Assembly (NCBI GenBank): GCA_902728285.1
Contig: CACVBU010001167.1
Location: 31,657 to 95,656, forward strand
Direction: 5' to 3'
DNA length: 64,000 nucleotides
Source of the DNA: Clytia hemisphaerica
Taxonomy: Eukaryota; Cnidaria; Hydrozoa; Leptothecata; Clytiidae
The notes under the pieces are model-generated. The model did no database searches. It was not told the DNA's origin and was given only the letters and a program-made list of their open reading frames with translations. A program made the translations under genes and the position numbers. Below, piece by piece: positions 1 through 11,420 of the stretch; position 1 is the stretch's first letter; each line of letters opens with the position of its first letter.

Positions 1-1130
1 AAAAAAAAAACACCGCTTTTAGGTTTAAAATGTATAATTTTGGCTCTTTTTACGTCGGCCTTTTTAACGCCGGTCCGTTAGGCCACGAGCTCTAAAATAA
101 CGCCAATAAGAGCCGGCGTAAAAGGGTCGATAATTTGAACATCAACTTCCCCATCCCTTGATTCAGTGGCAGAGATCTCTGACCTAGAACCAGTCTTTCA
201 TTGAGGGGAAGAACAGGAAACGGGAGGTTTTATTAGGCTGCTATAAAAGTAGTGCACTGATTACTCTAGGAATTTTTCCTGAATAGAGAATACCGAACGT
301 TGGTCCCGTGTAGAATAATAAAGGAGACAAAGTGAGGTAATAACTAAAGGCTTGCTATTATAAACATTATCTACAAAATCAATTTTGTTTTCTGGTGATT
401 CTTTCTCACTTTTTCAATATTCCTGGATTAATTACGACGTCTTATCGAGCTGATAAAAAATGAAAAAATGTTTAAAGACGTTTATCAACCTTGATTCAAC
501 CTCAAGAGTGAAGAAAGCGATTGAGATCTATTTTACTCAAAGAACCAGGTCCCCTCATATTGCAATACGAGATAGGTATATCAATATAATCCATAATAAA
601 AACTAGGCTTCAACCACTATCAAGAAAAAATATACAAGATTAAATGCGATATTGGTCTAATACGAGTGCTCGTTTGTTCTCATCTACAAATCCTACGGCG
701 TTTAAACCTACTCAGACTATAGATTAGTAATATATACGACAGTCAAAAGCAGCCCACGAGGCGATCTTTTTTAGGAGGTGTTCTGAACACATGTAGGAGC
801 TAGAAAACTTGATGTGTTCTGAGATGCAATGAGACAGGGGTATCGAAAAATTATGAAAAATTGGTGTGTTCTTGTTGCCTGGTAAACCTAGAAAGCTAAA
901 GAAAGCTAAAGAAAGCTTCAGAACACATCTTTCAAGGAAATAACATTTGTAGGCAAAAGGTTTCTCCTTAATTTCAGAACACATCCTCCATGGAATAATG
1001 ATAAGTTTTGGGAGACATAGCTACAGGTTTCCTAGAAATTAGAACACATCATTTGAATAAAAAAACTTGAAGACCATAAAAAGCTCCCTCCTAGCAAATA
1101 AGAACACATATTTCTAAAAAATTGCTTCGT
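1..1130. other. AT-rich non-genic sequence with short repeats
   Basis: No coding exon is recognisable. The first 130 bases contain an imperfect inverted pair (AACGCCGG near 70 and CCGGCG near 113), probably the end of a mobile element cut by the window edge. Between about 775 and 1110 the motif AGAACACAT recurs at roughly 57-65 base spacing (near 919, 976, 1041 and 1101), with inverted copies near 812 and 862. This looks like a decayed minisatellite. Confidence 0.4.
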
Positions 1131-1443
1131 CGGCTGCTTCTAGACAGTCCTGGTAGTGACACGATCACTATACGCTCATATCATAACTCCACATAAAGAT
1201 CTTAAGATCTTTTTAAAGGTTTGTTCCTCGTGTCAAAGTTTGTTTGTTCATTCGTCTACAAATTTCGCTAACTGAAGATGATCCAGCAGAGCAATTTTTA
1301 TTTTCTTTGGAGCTAACGTAAAAATTTTCCCATGGATTAAGTGTCGTCGACGGAAAACATGTTTCTGGTCTTTCAAAACAATTTCAAAAAAGGAAAATCA
1401 GTATGGAAAAGTTTGCAAAATTTCATCCATTTAACCCTGTCCA

Positions 1444-1911
1444 GTCTACAGGCTGCCCACGCAAAGCCTCGTTTTCACAAGAAACTCGTCTCCGGACCCC
1501 AAATATAAATATTTTTAAAAAACTGGATGTTTAGATATTCACTAACGCAGCAAATATGCGAAATTTCAGTCAAATCAGACCATTTCTTAAGTCTACAGTG
1601 TGCCCTAAAGTTTCAGCCTCGTTTTGACGAAGAACTCGTCCCCAGACCCCAAAAATCCAAACTTTCAAAAAATGGCAAATTATATCTGTAGATATTCACC
1701 CAAGGGCCAAGTGTGCAACGTTTCAGCAAAATCTGACCATTGTTAAGGTCTGCAGGCCGCCCCTAAGTTTCAGCCTCGTTTTGACGAAAAGCTCGTCCCC
1801 AGACCCCAAAAATCAAAATTTTCAAAAAATGAAAACTTAGATCTGCAGATATTCCCCCAAGGGCCAAGTGTGCAAAATTTCAGCCAAATCAGACAATTTT
1901 TGAAGTCTACA
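1444..1911. repeat. Tandem repeat, three units of about 150-157 bp
   Basis: Three head-to-tail units each begin with GTCTACAG or GTCTGCAG (near 1444, 1590, 1748; a fourth start near 1905). Each contains CCTCGTTTT followed by an ACTCGTC or GCTCGTC block and GACCCCAAA. The units have diverged by substitutions and small indels, so the array is old. No ORF runs through it. Confidence 0.75.
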
Positions 1912-2509
1912 GACTCATTCGGAGTTTTTCAGTTGACATTCGATGTTTTATCGATGATTTTATCGATTTTAGCCGTTTTTTTCCTACATTTTCATCGCTT
2001 GAGTTAATTATTAGTGTAATATTTTGATGGCTTTTAGTATTTACAAGCAAAATGCATCATAAAAGTGAAAACTCATGACCTAGAAAACTGTTAAGTTCAT
2101 GAAAATCGATTAAAATCGATTAACTCGATAAAAGTCAACTTTTAAGTCGATTTTCTCGACACTTGCACTAGAAAATCGCGGAAACTTTTCGATTTTGTAA
2201 TCTACACATACTAAATCGCGAGTTTCCACCAAAAAAAGTTAGATCTAAGAGATGTATCACGAAACGAAACAATTTTCGACCTCAGCAGCGGGACTACGAA
2301 GCATGACTGGCGTACCATTTTGAAAAGTAGTTCCGATTTGCTCGAATTCTGGACTTGATCGACCAATCATAATCAAGTTTAGTAAACATTACGTACAAAT
2401 ACGTAATCGATTTACGTCAAAGAGAATTCTCGGAAAAAAATCGCCTGGACTGGATAGAAAACCATAGAACAAAGGTGAGAAAGCAAAAGCGCCTGAGGTC
2501 TAAAGATTG

Positions 2510-3012
2510 TACACGTTTTTTTATAAGAACAAACTAAATAAGAACATAAGCCAGAATATGGAAGCAAATTGGCCAAAATATCAAGAACAAGTTAGAACAT
2601 GGCTTTTTGGACTCTGAAACTAACAACTGAGGCCGTTATTTTTATCCCAACTGAGCAACCTCGTCCCTGCGTATCCCACGGTATATCCCATTTATTTACG
2701 TTACTGATTGACGCCAGAGAATACTCTGAATAAATGTTTTCGAGCCAGAAAAATTAGTGGGGATAGAAATAATAGCACACTATTTTGCAGTGAGGATTTG
2801 CTTATCCGATTATTTTAAGCGTGGACAAAATTTTAAGTAAAATTTTTAAATGGGGGCGTTATTTTAGCTAATTTTTCCAGTGGGAAGGGTTCCCGTTTGG
2901 ACTGTGAGAAGGGTGTGTGTTAACAATATTTTTATGTATAGGCTTAAAACTTAAAAGTTAAGAACATCCTAAGGCTTCAAAAATTTTGGATGTTCTTATA
3001 AAAAAAGGTATA
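2510..3012. mobile_element. Inverted-repeat element, TACACGTTTTTTTATAAG ends
   Basis: The left end reads TACACGTTTTTTTATAAGAA and the right end is its imperfect complement (GTTCTTATAAAAAAAGGTA, near 2993-3012). The inside is AT-rich and non-coding. A related end pair occurs at 43629-43923, and a lone end lies near 11108-11130. I infer a non-autonomous DNA transposon; no clear target duplication was seen. Confidence 0.5.
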
Positions 3013-3018
3013 ATTGTA

Positions 3019-3273
3019 CAGGGTGTCCCTAATTAAAGTATCGAGTCGAAACACAACTATGAGTAGAAAGTTTTATGTGCATGTTCACAAAATTGTATTT
3101 TAAGCTCTCCCTCTTTTTTTTTTCTTTGTCATTACGATTAATTTATACGTTGTAACTACCTTTTGTAATAAGCCTGTGTGATGGAGAACGTTCTTATATT
3201 TTAGCGATAACACACACAAACTTTTCTACTCAATCGCATGTTCAAACTCGATACTTTAATTAGGGACACCCTG
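3019..3273. mobile_element. Tc1/mariner-like MITE
   Basis: The element starts CAGGGTGTCCCTAATTAAAG and ends with the exact complement, giving terminal inverted repeats of about 26 bases over 255 bp. It is flanked on both sides by TA, the target duplication expected for Tc1/mariner insertion. The CAGGGTGTCC terminus is typical of mariner-type ends. There is no transposase, so it is non-autonomous. Confidence 0.85.
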
Positions 3274-3441
3274 TAGAAAGGGTGCGAAATATAATACTCG
3301 GTCCTTTTAATGATTACACCAATTAAATTAGTAATAAGAATATACCCTGAGTATCAGAGGTTGAGTTTTCAAAGAATGTATTAACCTCTGAAGACCAATA
3401 ATATAAATTTTATCGCGCATGTGTCAATCTATTCATTGTAG

Positions 3442-4387
3442 TAGCAGTGGGCTATAGAGACCTTTTTTTTCAAAATTAAGTTTGCATAATTTTTTTTGGT
3501 TGGTTGGGACCCAAATAACATAAATCTAAGATATTTTTGGATATTTCCAAAAAATGGCGGTTCTCCGCCCTTTTTTATGCCCAAAATGGGCCATTTTCGG
3601 GCCATTTTGCTTGGAAAAAAAATCTAAAACCTGCTGTGTTGGTGCTACAACCATCAAATTGGGCTCAAAATGATCCTTGGAAAAAAGTAGGATTAGAATG
3701 TAACAATTATATACCTCTGCCATATATATAAACTTAAAAAATTAGGTTTTTCGGCCAAAATTGACCAAAATTGCGAAAAAACAGGGTTTTGCCTGGAAAA
3801 GAATATAAAATCTGTTCTGTTTGTGCTACAAGCCTCAAATTAGGGTCAAAATATTCGTTGGAAAAAAGTAGGATTAGAATGTAACAATTAAATACTTCTA
3901 CCATATATGTAAACTTAAAAAAATTTGGATATTGGGCCAAAATTGACCGAAACTGGGGAAAAAAGGGTTTGCCTGGGAAAAAAATTGTTTTTGCCTGGAA
4001 ATAAAACCTAAATCTGCGCTGTTCGTGCTACAAACCTCAAATTAGGCTTAAAATGTTCCTTGGAAAAAAGCAGGATAAGAATGTAGCAATTATGTACCTG
4101 TAACCATGTATATAAAATTAAAAAAATTAGGTTTTCAGGTCAAAATGGACGGAAACCGGGAAGACACTGGGTTTTACCGGTTTCCGTCCATTTTGGCCTG
4201 AAAACCTAATTTTTTTAATTTTATATAATTTTATATGGCCCATTTTGGGCATAAAAAAGGGCGGAGAACCGCCATTTTTTGGAAATATCCAAAAATATCT
4301 TAGATTTATGTTATTTGGGTCCCAACCAACCAAAAAAAATTATGCAAACTTAATTTTGAAAAAAAAGGTCTCTATAGCCCACTGCTA
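3442..4387. mobile_element. Long-TIR element with internal tandem repeats
   Basis: The ends TAGCAGTGGGCTATAGAGAC and its complement are flanked by a 7-base direct duplication, ATTGTAG (3435-3441 and 4388-4394). The inverted repeats run about 150 bases. The interior holds about three tandem units of roughly 185 bp, each with GGAAAAAAG(T/C)AGGAT(T/A)AGAATG. Short ORFs on both strands in the arms are repeat shadows. The structure suggests a hAT-like non-autonomous element; the superfamily is an inference. Confidence 0.8.
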
Positions 4388-4829
4388 ATTGTAGAAAGAA
4401 TCAAAGATGAAGTGCAAATTTTAATGTCTAGCAGACTGGATGCTTTTTCTCTGAGACTGTCTGGCGAAAATCGATTAGCTGAAACAAAGAAAATTTATAT
4501 GAAAACATTACTGACTCCCAAAACAGTTGTCAAAGCGTTTACGACCCTTTGAATTTGGAGTTAATTGCAGCATCGTTGACAAAATTTAATTGAATTTAGT
4601 TATAAGTCAGTCGTTTTTATAAACAGTTCTCCAACAGTGGGGGCAGTTCTTTCATTTTATGCAAAAACCAAACCATTTCACTGCTTCAGAGCGGCCTGGC
4701 TTAAATTTTTTGGTGGTGCAAACTATGAATTTAGCACCCCTGGTATTTTTGTCCTTATTTGCGCCCTCCATTATTAAGTGAAAATATTAAACTGTAAGGA
4801 GCAGTGACTGTTTGAAAGTAACCCTAATC

Positions 4830-5134
4830 CCCGATGGGGGGTACTAGGGCAAGATGGGTTACGGGGATGCTCCGCTGATCAGGGTACCTTTTTTAACCTC
4901 CACGAGTCCCAGGTAGGGTTGCAAAAACACCAAAATAGAAAAATCAGTCCCTCGTAGGGTGCCTATTTTTGGAAAATTTTGGGAAAAAGTAGAAAATTTG
5001 AGAAAATTTCGGAATTTCAGTCCCATTCAGGGTCACTTTTTTTGCAAATTTCGAGTCCCACGTAGGGTCCATTTTTCGAACCCCAGCGGAGCACCCCCGT
5101 CGGTCGACAAGGGTAGTACCCCCCCCCCCCCGGG
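4830..5134. mobile_element. MITE with 8-bp TSD
   Basis: The 305-bp element is flanked by the perfect direct repeat CCCTAATC (4822-4829 and 5135-5142). Its ends are an imperfect inverted pair built on CCCG..GGGGGGTACTA and TAGTACCCCCC..CGGG. Inside are four tandem ~45-base blocks with the theme GTCCC..GTAGGGT. An 8-base duplication is usual for hAT-type elements. Confidence 0.75.
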
Positions 5135-5650
5135 CCCTAATCTTTGAAATGGAAATTTTATGCCTGGATGGTAAGTCGATTTAGTCGATTTTAGATATTC
5201 TTGCTTTCTAAAACTCTTATCAGAAAAATTACCAGATAATCTTTAAACTTTTGCGCCGCTGGTCTTACTTTACTCTCTATTAAAGATCAATGGCTGAAAG
5301 AGGCCTCAAAAATTCAGAAGTTGGGAGGAAGGGTTCCTTGTAATTGTGGCGCGGCAGGCAAAAAATTTTGGTGTAAAAAGGCCAAACAGCTTAAGAGATC
5401 TTCTAAAACGGAGAAATTTAGTCAGTATAAGACCACAAAACCACAGCGAGAATCGACAAGTTTTGATCATTTTGGCAATCTCTCATTTTGGGGGTGAGCA
5501 TTCTCTTTAACCCCTGGTGGATACACTTTTGATTCAATATTGAATGTTTTGAAAAAATTGAGACAAAGGATGCAAGAGGGTAAAATCAAGAAAATAAAGC
5601 GCCGCAGGCGAAAAAAATTAACATTGTACTCATAGAAGGCGCTGTAAACG

Positions 5651-6370
5651 CGGCTAGTTCGAAACACGGGTCACGGGTCACGGGGCATACAATTTACAGA
5701 CCGGAAAAAATATAACGATATCATGACGTATAATTCATAACACGTACTACATAACACATATAATAGTACTGACGTGTTTTAAAATGATTAAATGCTGCAA
5801 GATAGTGGTTTTAGAGATATGAGTATAATTACGTCATTTTTATTAAAAATTCATAATGGTAGGTGGAAAATATTGACACATTTATAAAATACCATCATTT
5901 CTACGTTATTATCCATTAAAATTATGTTCATACTCAAGGTGATGGAGGGGATATAATGAGATATGATTTAACAATAGCCGTACTATCATTTTCGTGAGAA
6001 AGCTCGCTTTTCAGGCGATGGGAGTTGTAATATGTATATTACTTACGTATAACATATAACATGCATATAACACTAAAAGTGTATTATTGATAATATAAGC
6101 TTATTATATGTATGTAATATGTTGCGGTGTTTTCTGGTCTGCATTATACACGATGCAAACTTCGAAAGCACGTGGAAAGCACGTGGTTAGGTTTTAGCGT
6201 TTTAAATAGTCATACGTGGATAAAATACCTTAAATTGATTTTTTCGATAATTTTTAGTGTTTTTAAAACATTTTCTGTTTGAATTACTTTGATCTGAGCT
6301 GCCCCGTCACCCCGTGCCCCGTGCCCCGCAACCCGTGACCCGGACCCGTGACCCGTGTTTCGAACTAGCC
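5651..6370. mobile_element. MULE-like TIR element with 10-bp TSD
   Basis: A perfect 10-base direct repeat GCTGTAAACG (5641-5650 and 6371-6380) brackets a 720-bp element. Its ends are GGCTAGTTCGAAACACGGGT and the exact complement, followed by runs of GGGTCAC. The interior is AT-rich and non-coding. A 9-11 base duplication points to the Mutator-like superfamily. Confidence 0.8.
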
Positions 6371-6517
6371 GCTGTAAACGTGCCGAAGGGCGCCAAATTG
6401 CCCAATTAAAATTCATAAAGAATTTGGCGCCCCCCTTAAAAAGCACTTTTGGCGCCCCTCTCAGATCTTTCTGGGTGGTGCACTGCACACCCTGCAACCC
6501 CTGCCAGGCCGCCACTG

Positions 6518-7660
6518 CTGCTGATAAATGTTGATGCTCTGAATTGATATTCAAAGAAATGCTCGCCCTACGATTAAAAATATTACGAGGTATGCATGCT
6601 CATAATCTCATATATCGTGCATTTTTAATGAGCTCTTTTGTTGATAGGTAAAATCTTATTGGCTAACTTAAGTGTTGGAAATAAAATGGGACGAGATTCA
6701 TTGTTTCTGACATTGGTGTAAGAAAATATTTGGATTGAAAAAGGGCCTGTAAACTTTGCAATCCTTCATCAAATGACAAGATTTTTCGATCAACATTTTC
6801 TTCAAGGTGAACTCTATTGCTTAATACTTACCTCCAAAATTCTCCAGCGACTTTTTGTCTACAAATTGGGTCTGAAATTGTGTGTGCTTATAAAGAACTT
6901 GTCATTTTCTGGCTTGAGAAAATATCTTTTCAAAACAAAATTTAATGGATGACAAAATTGAACGCAAGCTTATTTCGTGGAGCTAAATTTTATTTTATTC
7001 TTGTATATTAGAAGGCTGGAAATCTTCGATGCTGATAGTAAGAATATTCAGAGCAAACTTGAGTTCTACTAAAAAGTCCTATTTCATCGGGCGAGCCTAG
7101 AATTTCTTTTGATTTATTACATAAAAGAAATCAAAAGACTTTAACGACCAATTTCCGACAAATTCATCTCCTGTCTTTCTTTATACCTCTATGGCGACAC
7201 ACACCTTTGGGTCTGCTATCTTATTGCAAACAATCTATTTTCGGTGTATCTTTGGTTTAATTGTCATTAAGCCAAGAGAGCTCTACCCCTCTCTTGGAGA
7301 ATAAAAGGTTGAATGACCAATTTTCGACGTTAAATCTGGAATGCTAATATGTAGCGATCAAAATCTGATGTTTAAGCACGAATCTTCATTGTATATTTTT
7401 ACAACCCTTAGAAATTTATGAAAAGGACCGTTGATGAGAACCACCAAGACTTATCAATCTAGCGTAGTGAAAAAGCACCCACTGTATCAATATGCAGTTT
7501 ACTATTTACAAATTCCCTAGAAACCTCCATAGTCCTAGTGTAATTGAAATGAGTTTCTTTCGAAAGAAATCTTTTACATGATTCCCAATTGTATAACAGT
7601 AATTACTAAACTGTTAATTATGGAAATGCCACTTTAATTGAATCGAAATGAATAACAGCT
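6518..7660. other. Non-coding stretch, nothing recognised
   Basis: AT-rich sequence with no ORF of note, no splice-compatible exon series and no clear repeat ends. It separates the nested hAT-like element from the LINE. Confidence 0.4.
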
Positions 7661-7669
7661 TACCTTGGT

Positions 7670-10430
7670 AAGTGATTGTCAGCCACATTGCTCCGCATAC
7701 CGGATCCAGTCTTCATGGGTCATCAGGAGAGAATGCGTTCCGTTTCGGGGCCTTCCTCTCGACGGTATCAATAACGCACCGGCCCCCTCACTGAAATGAG
7801 TCCCAATCCAACTGGTTGTGGCTGGTTGAATTGTTGGTGACGACAAAAACAGTCATGTAGGTCCAACTTGCACAAGGCAATCGGTTGCCTACTTCACTGT
7901 CATTCTTCTTTATTCCTCTTGCCAAAACTCGTCATTTCTCTTCAACCAAATCCAGTGACTTGCTTTCTCAGTTACCTCTTCTAATTCCTTTATCGACTTG
8001 TTGATTGTGCGTTTGGGGAGGCCGATGTTGATGAGCCACTTCTTCAATCTATTGCCAACGAAACCTCTACAGCCAACTTCTACTGAGTGATGAGTTGCGT
8101 CCTGACCTGCATCTTCGCATTTCTCTAGCAGCTCTTCGTAACGATAATCTTTTCGTACTTGAGCAGCATTGATATTGTCCTCGTGGGGAACGGTCAATTC
8201 AACTAGGAACACAACCTTCCTTTCTGTGCACCAAACAACGATGTCAGGTTTTTTCGTAGTCGGGATGACGAAGGAACTCTGCTGCTCTGGTAAATCTGCT
8301 GAGATATTCCAGGTCCCTGTCCATCTTTTGTCATCAATCATTTTCTTGGCAGGTCGAATGAAGTCTTTGCCCTGGTCGCACAAATTTGATTGAACCGCAG
8401 ATTTTGGTCTTTTGAGGTCTTTTGCCATTGTTTATTGCATCAAGCTGCTTTGCGGTCACATGGAACAAGATTTTGAGTACCTCGTTGTGCCTCCAGGTGT
8501 AACGGTTGAGGGCTAGAACACAGTTTGACAGAATATGTTTCATTGTTCCAGTTTTTCCGCATCGACATGTGTCATCAGTTGCCACTTTCCATCTGACAAG
8601 GTTTGCTGGGGATAATAACACATCATAAGTCGAACGAACAAGGAAGCTTAGACGTGACGTGCTCCAATTCCAGATTTCATTCCAGCTGATTCTCCATTCA
8701 ACAACATTTTCCTCCCACTTGGTCATCTGACCTTGCTGTGCACATTGAATAATGTGTAGTTCTCTTTTCTCTGCTTCCACATCTTTGATGTGGTTGCAGA
8801 CAGCAGCACGTCTTTCTTTTCTGTTCATTGAAGCAAAGGGCTTGAAGGCGTTAACTCCAAGACCTTTCATGTCCGATTGTGTCGATCCAACAATGTCCTT
8901 ATGTTGTAACGACGAGATGAGTTGGTTAGTTTCGTCTTCTGCATTCCATTTCCGTGCTGTGTGTACAGCTGGTGGATTACTTCAGATCTCAGTGTCTGCT
9001 GACTCTCGCAGCATCATCACCGTACGCACCTTGCCAGCTTTGTAGATTTCTGATATGGCTGTTAAGGGTAACTGCAGCGATCCTTTCTTCCGGTAAAGAG
9101 CAGAAGTATTGGTCATTCGTGGGAGACCTATCCACCTTCTTATCTTGACATTACATTTCTGTTCCATTATGTCTACCCTGCTTACTGCTGTTTCATACAT
9201 CATGAGTGGCCACGCAACTCTGGGATAAAGTCCGAACTGAAGACACCAAATTTTGTACTTCCCCGGTAGTTTAGTCTCGTCAATAGCTTTAAGACCGTCC
9301 TCCAGCTGGATTTGGATCTGCACACCTCTTCCTTTGTCATTAAGGTTTCCTTCGTACCAGCGACCTAAACTTTTTACTGGTTGCTTTTTTATGGTGGGCA
9401 TCATTTATCCTGATATTTGGAATTTCCGCTGCACTTGACGTCCTTTAGAGAAAGTGAGGCTGCGTGATTTTTTGGCTTTAAACTTCATTCTGGACCATGT
9501 TATTAGTTCATCCAGTTTGTCAAGGACCTTTTGCATCTTATCATGTTCACGAGTTAGAAGGGTCACGTCGTCCATAAACGCTTTTTTTGGTGCTTGGACC
9601 TTGCCTGTCTCTTCAGTGCAATCTGCCGATCTGAGTATCATTTCCATCACAGCTATAAACCAGATCACAGAAATTGTACATCCAGCAGCAATCCCAACCT
9701 CCAACCGGTGCCACTCGGTTGTAAATGACTGGGTGGTAAATCTCATCTTGAATTTATCATAGTAGCACTTCATCAAATTCTTCACTTTCACAGGTATATA
9801 GAAGAAGTCCATTGCTTTCATAAGAACAGCATGAGGTACAGACCCATATGCGTTGGCTAAGTCAAGCCATACAACGTTTAGGTCCGTTTTGTCTTTCTTT
9901 GCTTCCTGAATGGTGTCCCAGATAGCGAAAGCGTGATCGATACAGCCAGGAATACCAGGGACCCCTGCTTTCTGGATGCTTTCATCTATATATCCATTGC
10001 TTTGCAGGAAGCTTACCGCTCTCTTTGCAATTATCCGCATGAAAATCTTCCCTTCGACATCCAAAATTGAGATTGGTCTAAACTGCCCGATCGTCTTTGA
10101 CTCAGCCTCTTTAGGTAAGTAAATCCCCTCGGCTTGGCACCAGTCATCCACCAAGTTGCCCTTGCGCCAAAGCTCCCTCAGTAACAGGAAGAGCCTTTGG
10201 CGGAGTCGATCACAATATTTGTAAACTTTGTAGGAGACACCATTACCTCCTGGGGCGCTCTTGGCTCTCGCTTTCTTAACAAACTGATCTACTTCCTTGT
10301 TGTTAAAGTCATTCAATTGGAAGCCAACGCCTGGTGCTGCCGGGTATTTCAGTCCATCTACATTAGGTAACTCGTCCTGCCGTTTGGGATCGCTGTAAAC
10401 TTCAAATAATAGACAGACTTTGTGTTATGA
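7670..10430 (-). mobile_element. 5'-truncated LINE, R2/CRE/NeSL-like
   Basis: The whole segment reads as one minus-strand non-LTR retrotransposon. Open sequence begins near 10430, in the middle of the N-terminal part of the polyprotein, and is cut there by a stop. The reverse transcriptase, a CCHC finger and a restriction-like nuclease follow. Roughly 240 bases of 3' non-coding sequence continue to about 7670. Loss of the 5' end is usual for LINE copies. The order RT, CCHC, PD-(D/E)XK places it with the R2/CRE/NeSL side of LINEs, not with the APE-endonuclease LINEs. Confidence 0.85.
7910..10427 (-). pseudogene. Decayed LINE polyprotein (RT + REL endonuclease)
   Basis: The reverse transcriptase lies at about 10320-9405. 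Motif A is WLDLANAYGSVPH and motif C is AFMDDVTLL, that is FMDD where YADD or FADD is usual. Upstream, the frame stays open to about 10427. Two in-frame stops interrupt one continuous frame: TAA just before 9404 and TGA at 8979-8981. A frameshift near 8410 moves the reading into the last part. The CCHC finger (CRCGKTGTMKHILSNC, C-x-C-x7-H-x4-C) precedes the nuclease core, with KPDIVVW, FLVELTVPHEDN and RKDYRYEELL (PD..E.T..KxxxY style). Ending at 7910, the protein would copy its RNA into nicked target DNA, but this copy is inactive. Short plus-strand ORFs here are shadows. Confidence 0.85.
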
Positions 10431-11420
10431 TTCTCTATCACTGAATTATTTTAAAAAGCATTGATGATTTTTTAGTTGTGTTTTCAACGACGGGAATAAA
10501 ATATCAACTTTGAACTTCATCCAAGATCTTGGATGGTCGTCATGATTACTTTTCTCATGGAACTATTATAGACTCTGTAAAAACAACGGGATGATTTTTA
10601 CCAATTTCTCATGTACAAGCCTTGTCCGCAGTAATGACATTATTGTTCACCCTTCTTCCACCATCATGTTTTAACGGTAATAAGAATAAGGTGGTGCAAT
10701 CCTGGAATGGCAACCTCTGGAATGGAAGAAAGATTCACCGATACACTCACAAACATGCCGTGAGATGACCTTTGAGTGTTATTCTATAGCGTCAAAATAT
10801 TTTGAAGCCTTCGTTTGTTGTATTTTGAGAGCATTTTGATAATATGCTTTACCGTAATTGCGAAATTTACGAAAGTCTGCGGAACCTTAAATTAAAATGT
10901 ACTTGAATGTTCTTAATTGTTTGACCAAGCGGTTGGTTCAAAGATCGAGAAATTTAAATTTTACTAACGCAGTCAACATGGACACTCGGCTTCATTATAT
11001 TGACCTGGAGACTGCCATACGCGACGGCGATTCTTGGCACCTGAGGGTGGAATCCATATAATGATGATGATTGTTTGACCAGCGAAGCCTTATGTTCTTA
11101 CATACATTGTTCTTATAAAAAAACGTGTATTCTGCGAAAGTAACCAAATGGGAATCATTTGAAAATCAAATGGCGGGAGGAAATTGTTTAAAAAGTGAAA
11201 AGAATATCATTGCTTGATAGCCGTTAAAACAAAGGAAAACGTGTCTTATGTATGTATGGTGAATTTGAAATACTCCAAATTTTCGCTACTTATCGTATCG
11301 TGGCAACAAAAAAAAGAATTATATCGACGAACCTATAATAAAAGAGGTTTTCACACTGGTGTTATTTTGAGTGATCTAAAGCTCTTCCAAAACAACCCCA
11401 TCTAAAATCACATAATTATA
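10431..11420. other. Upstream region of the esterase gene
   Basis: About 1 kb without an exon. A lone end of the TACACGTTTTTTTATAAG family lies near 11108-11130. The rest holds the esterase promoter by position only; I see no convincing TATA box next to 11421. Confidence 0.35.

Larger units (their letters stand above)
4687..6517. mobile_element. hAT-like element with two nested insertions
   Basis: The left end CAGAGCGGCCTGGC and right end GCCAGGCCGCCACTG form imperfect terminal inverted repeats. They resemble the CAG(T/G)GGCGGC termini of hAT transposons. No convincing 8-base target duplication is visible. Two later elements (4830-5134 and 5651-6370) lie inside it. There is no intact transposase. 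Confidence 0.5.

Noticed and set aside
724-984. 86-codon minus-strand ORF with repeated CSEHI(K)-like pieces
   Set aside because: It is produced by the recurring AGAACACAT motif, not by a gene.
1444-1911. Regularly spaced repeats considered as a CRISPR array
   Set aside because: Units are ~150 bases without short conserved repeats and unique spacers, and the genome is eukaryotic.
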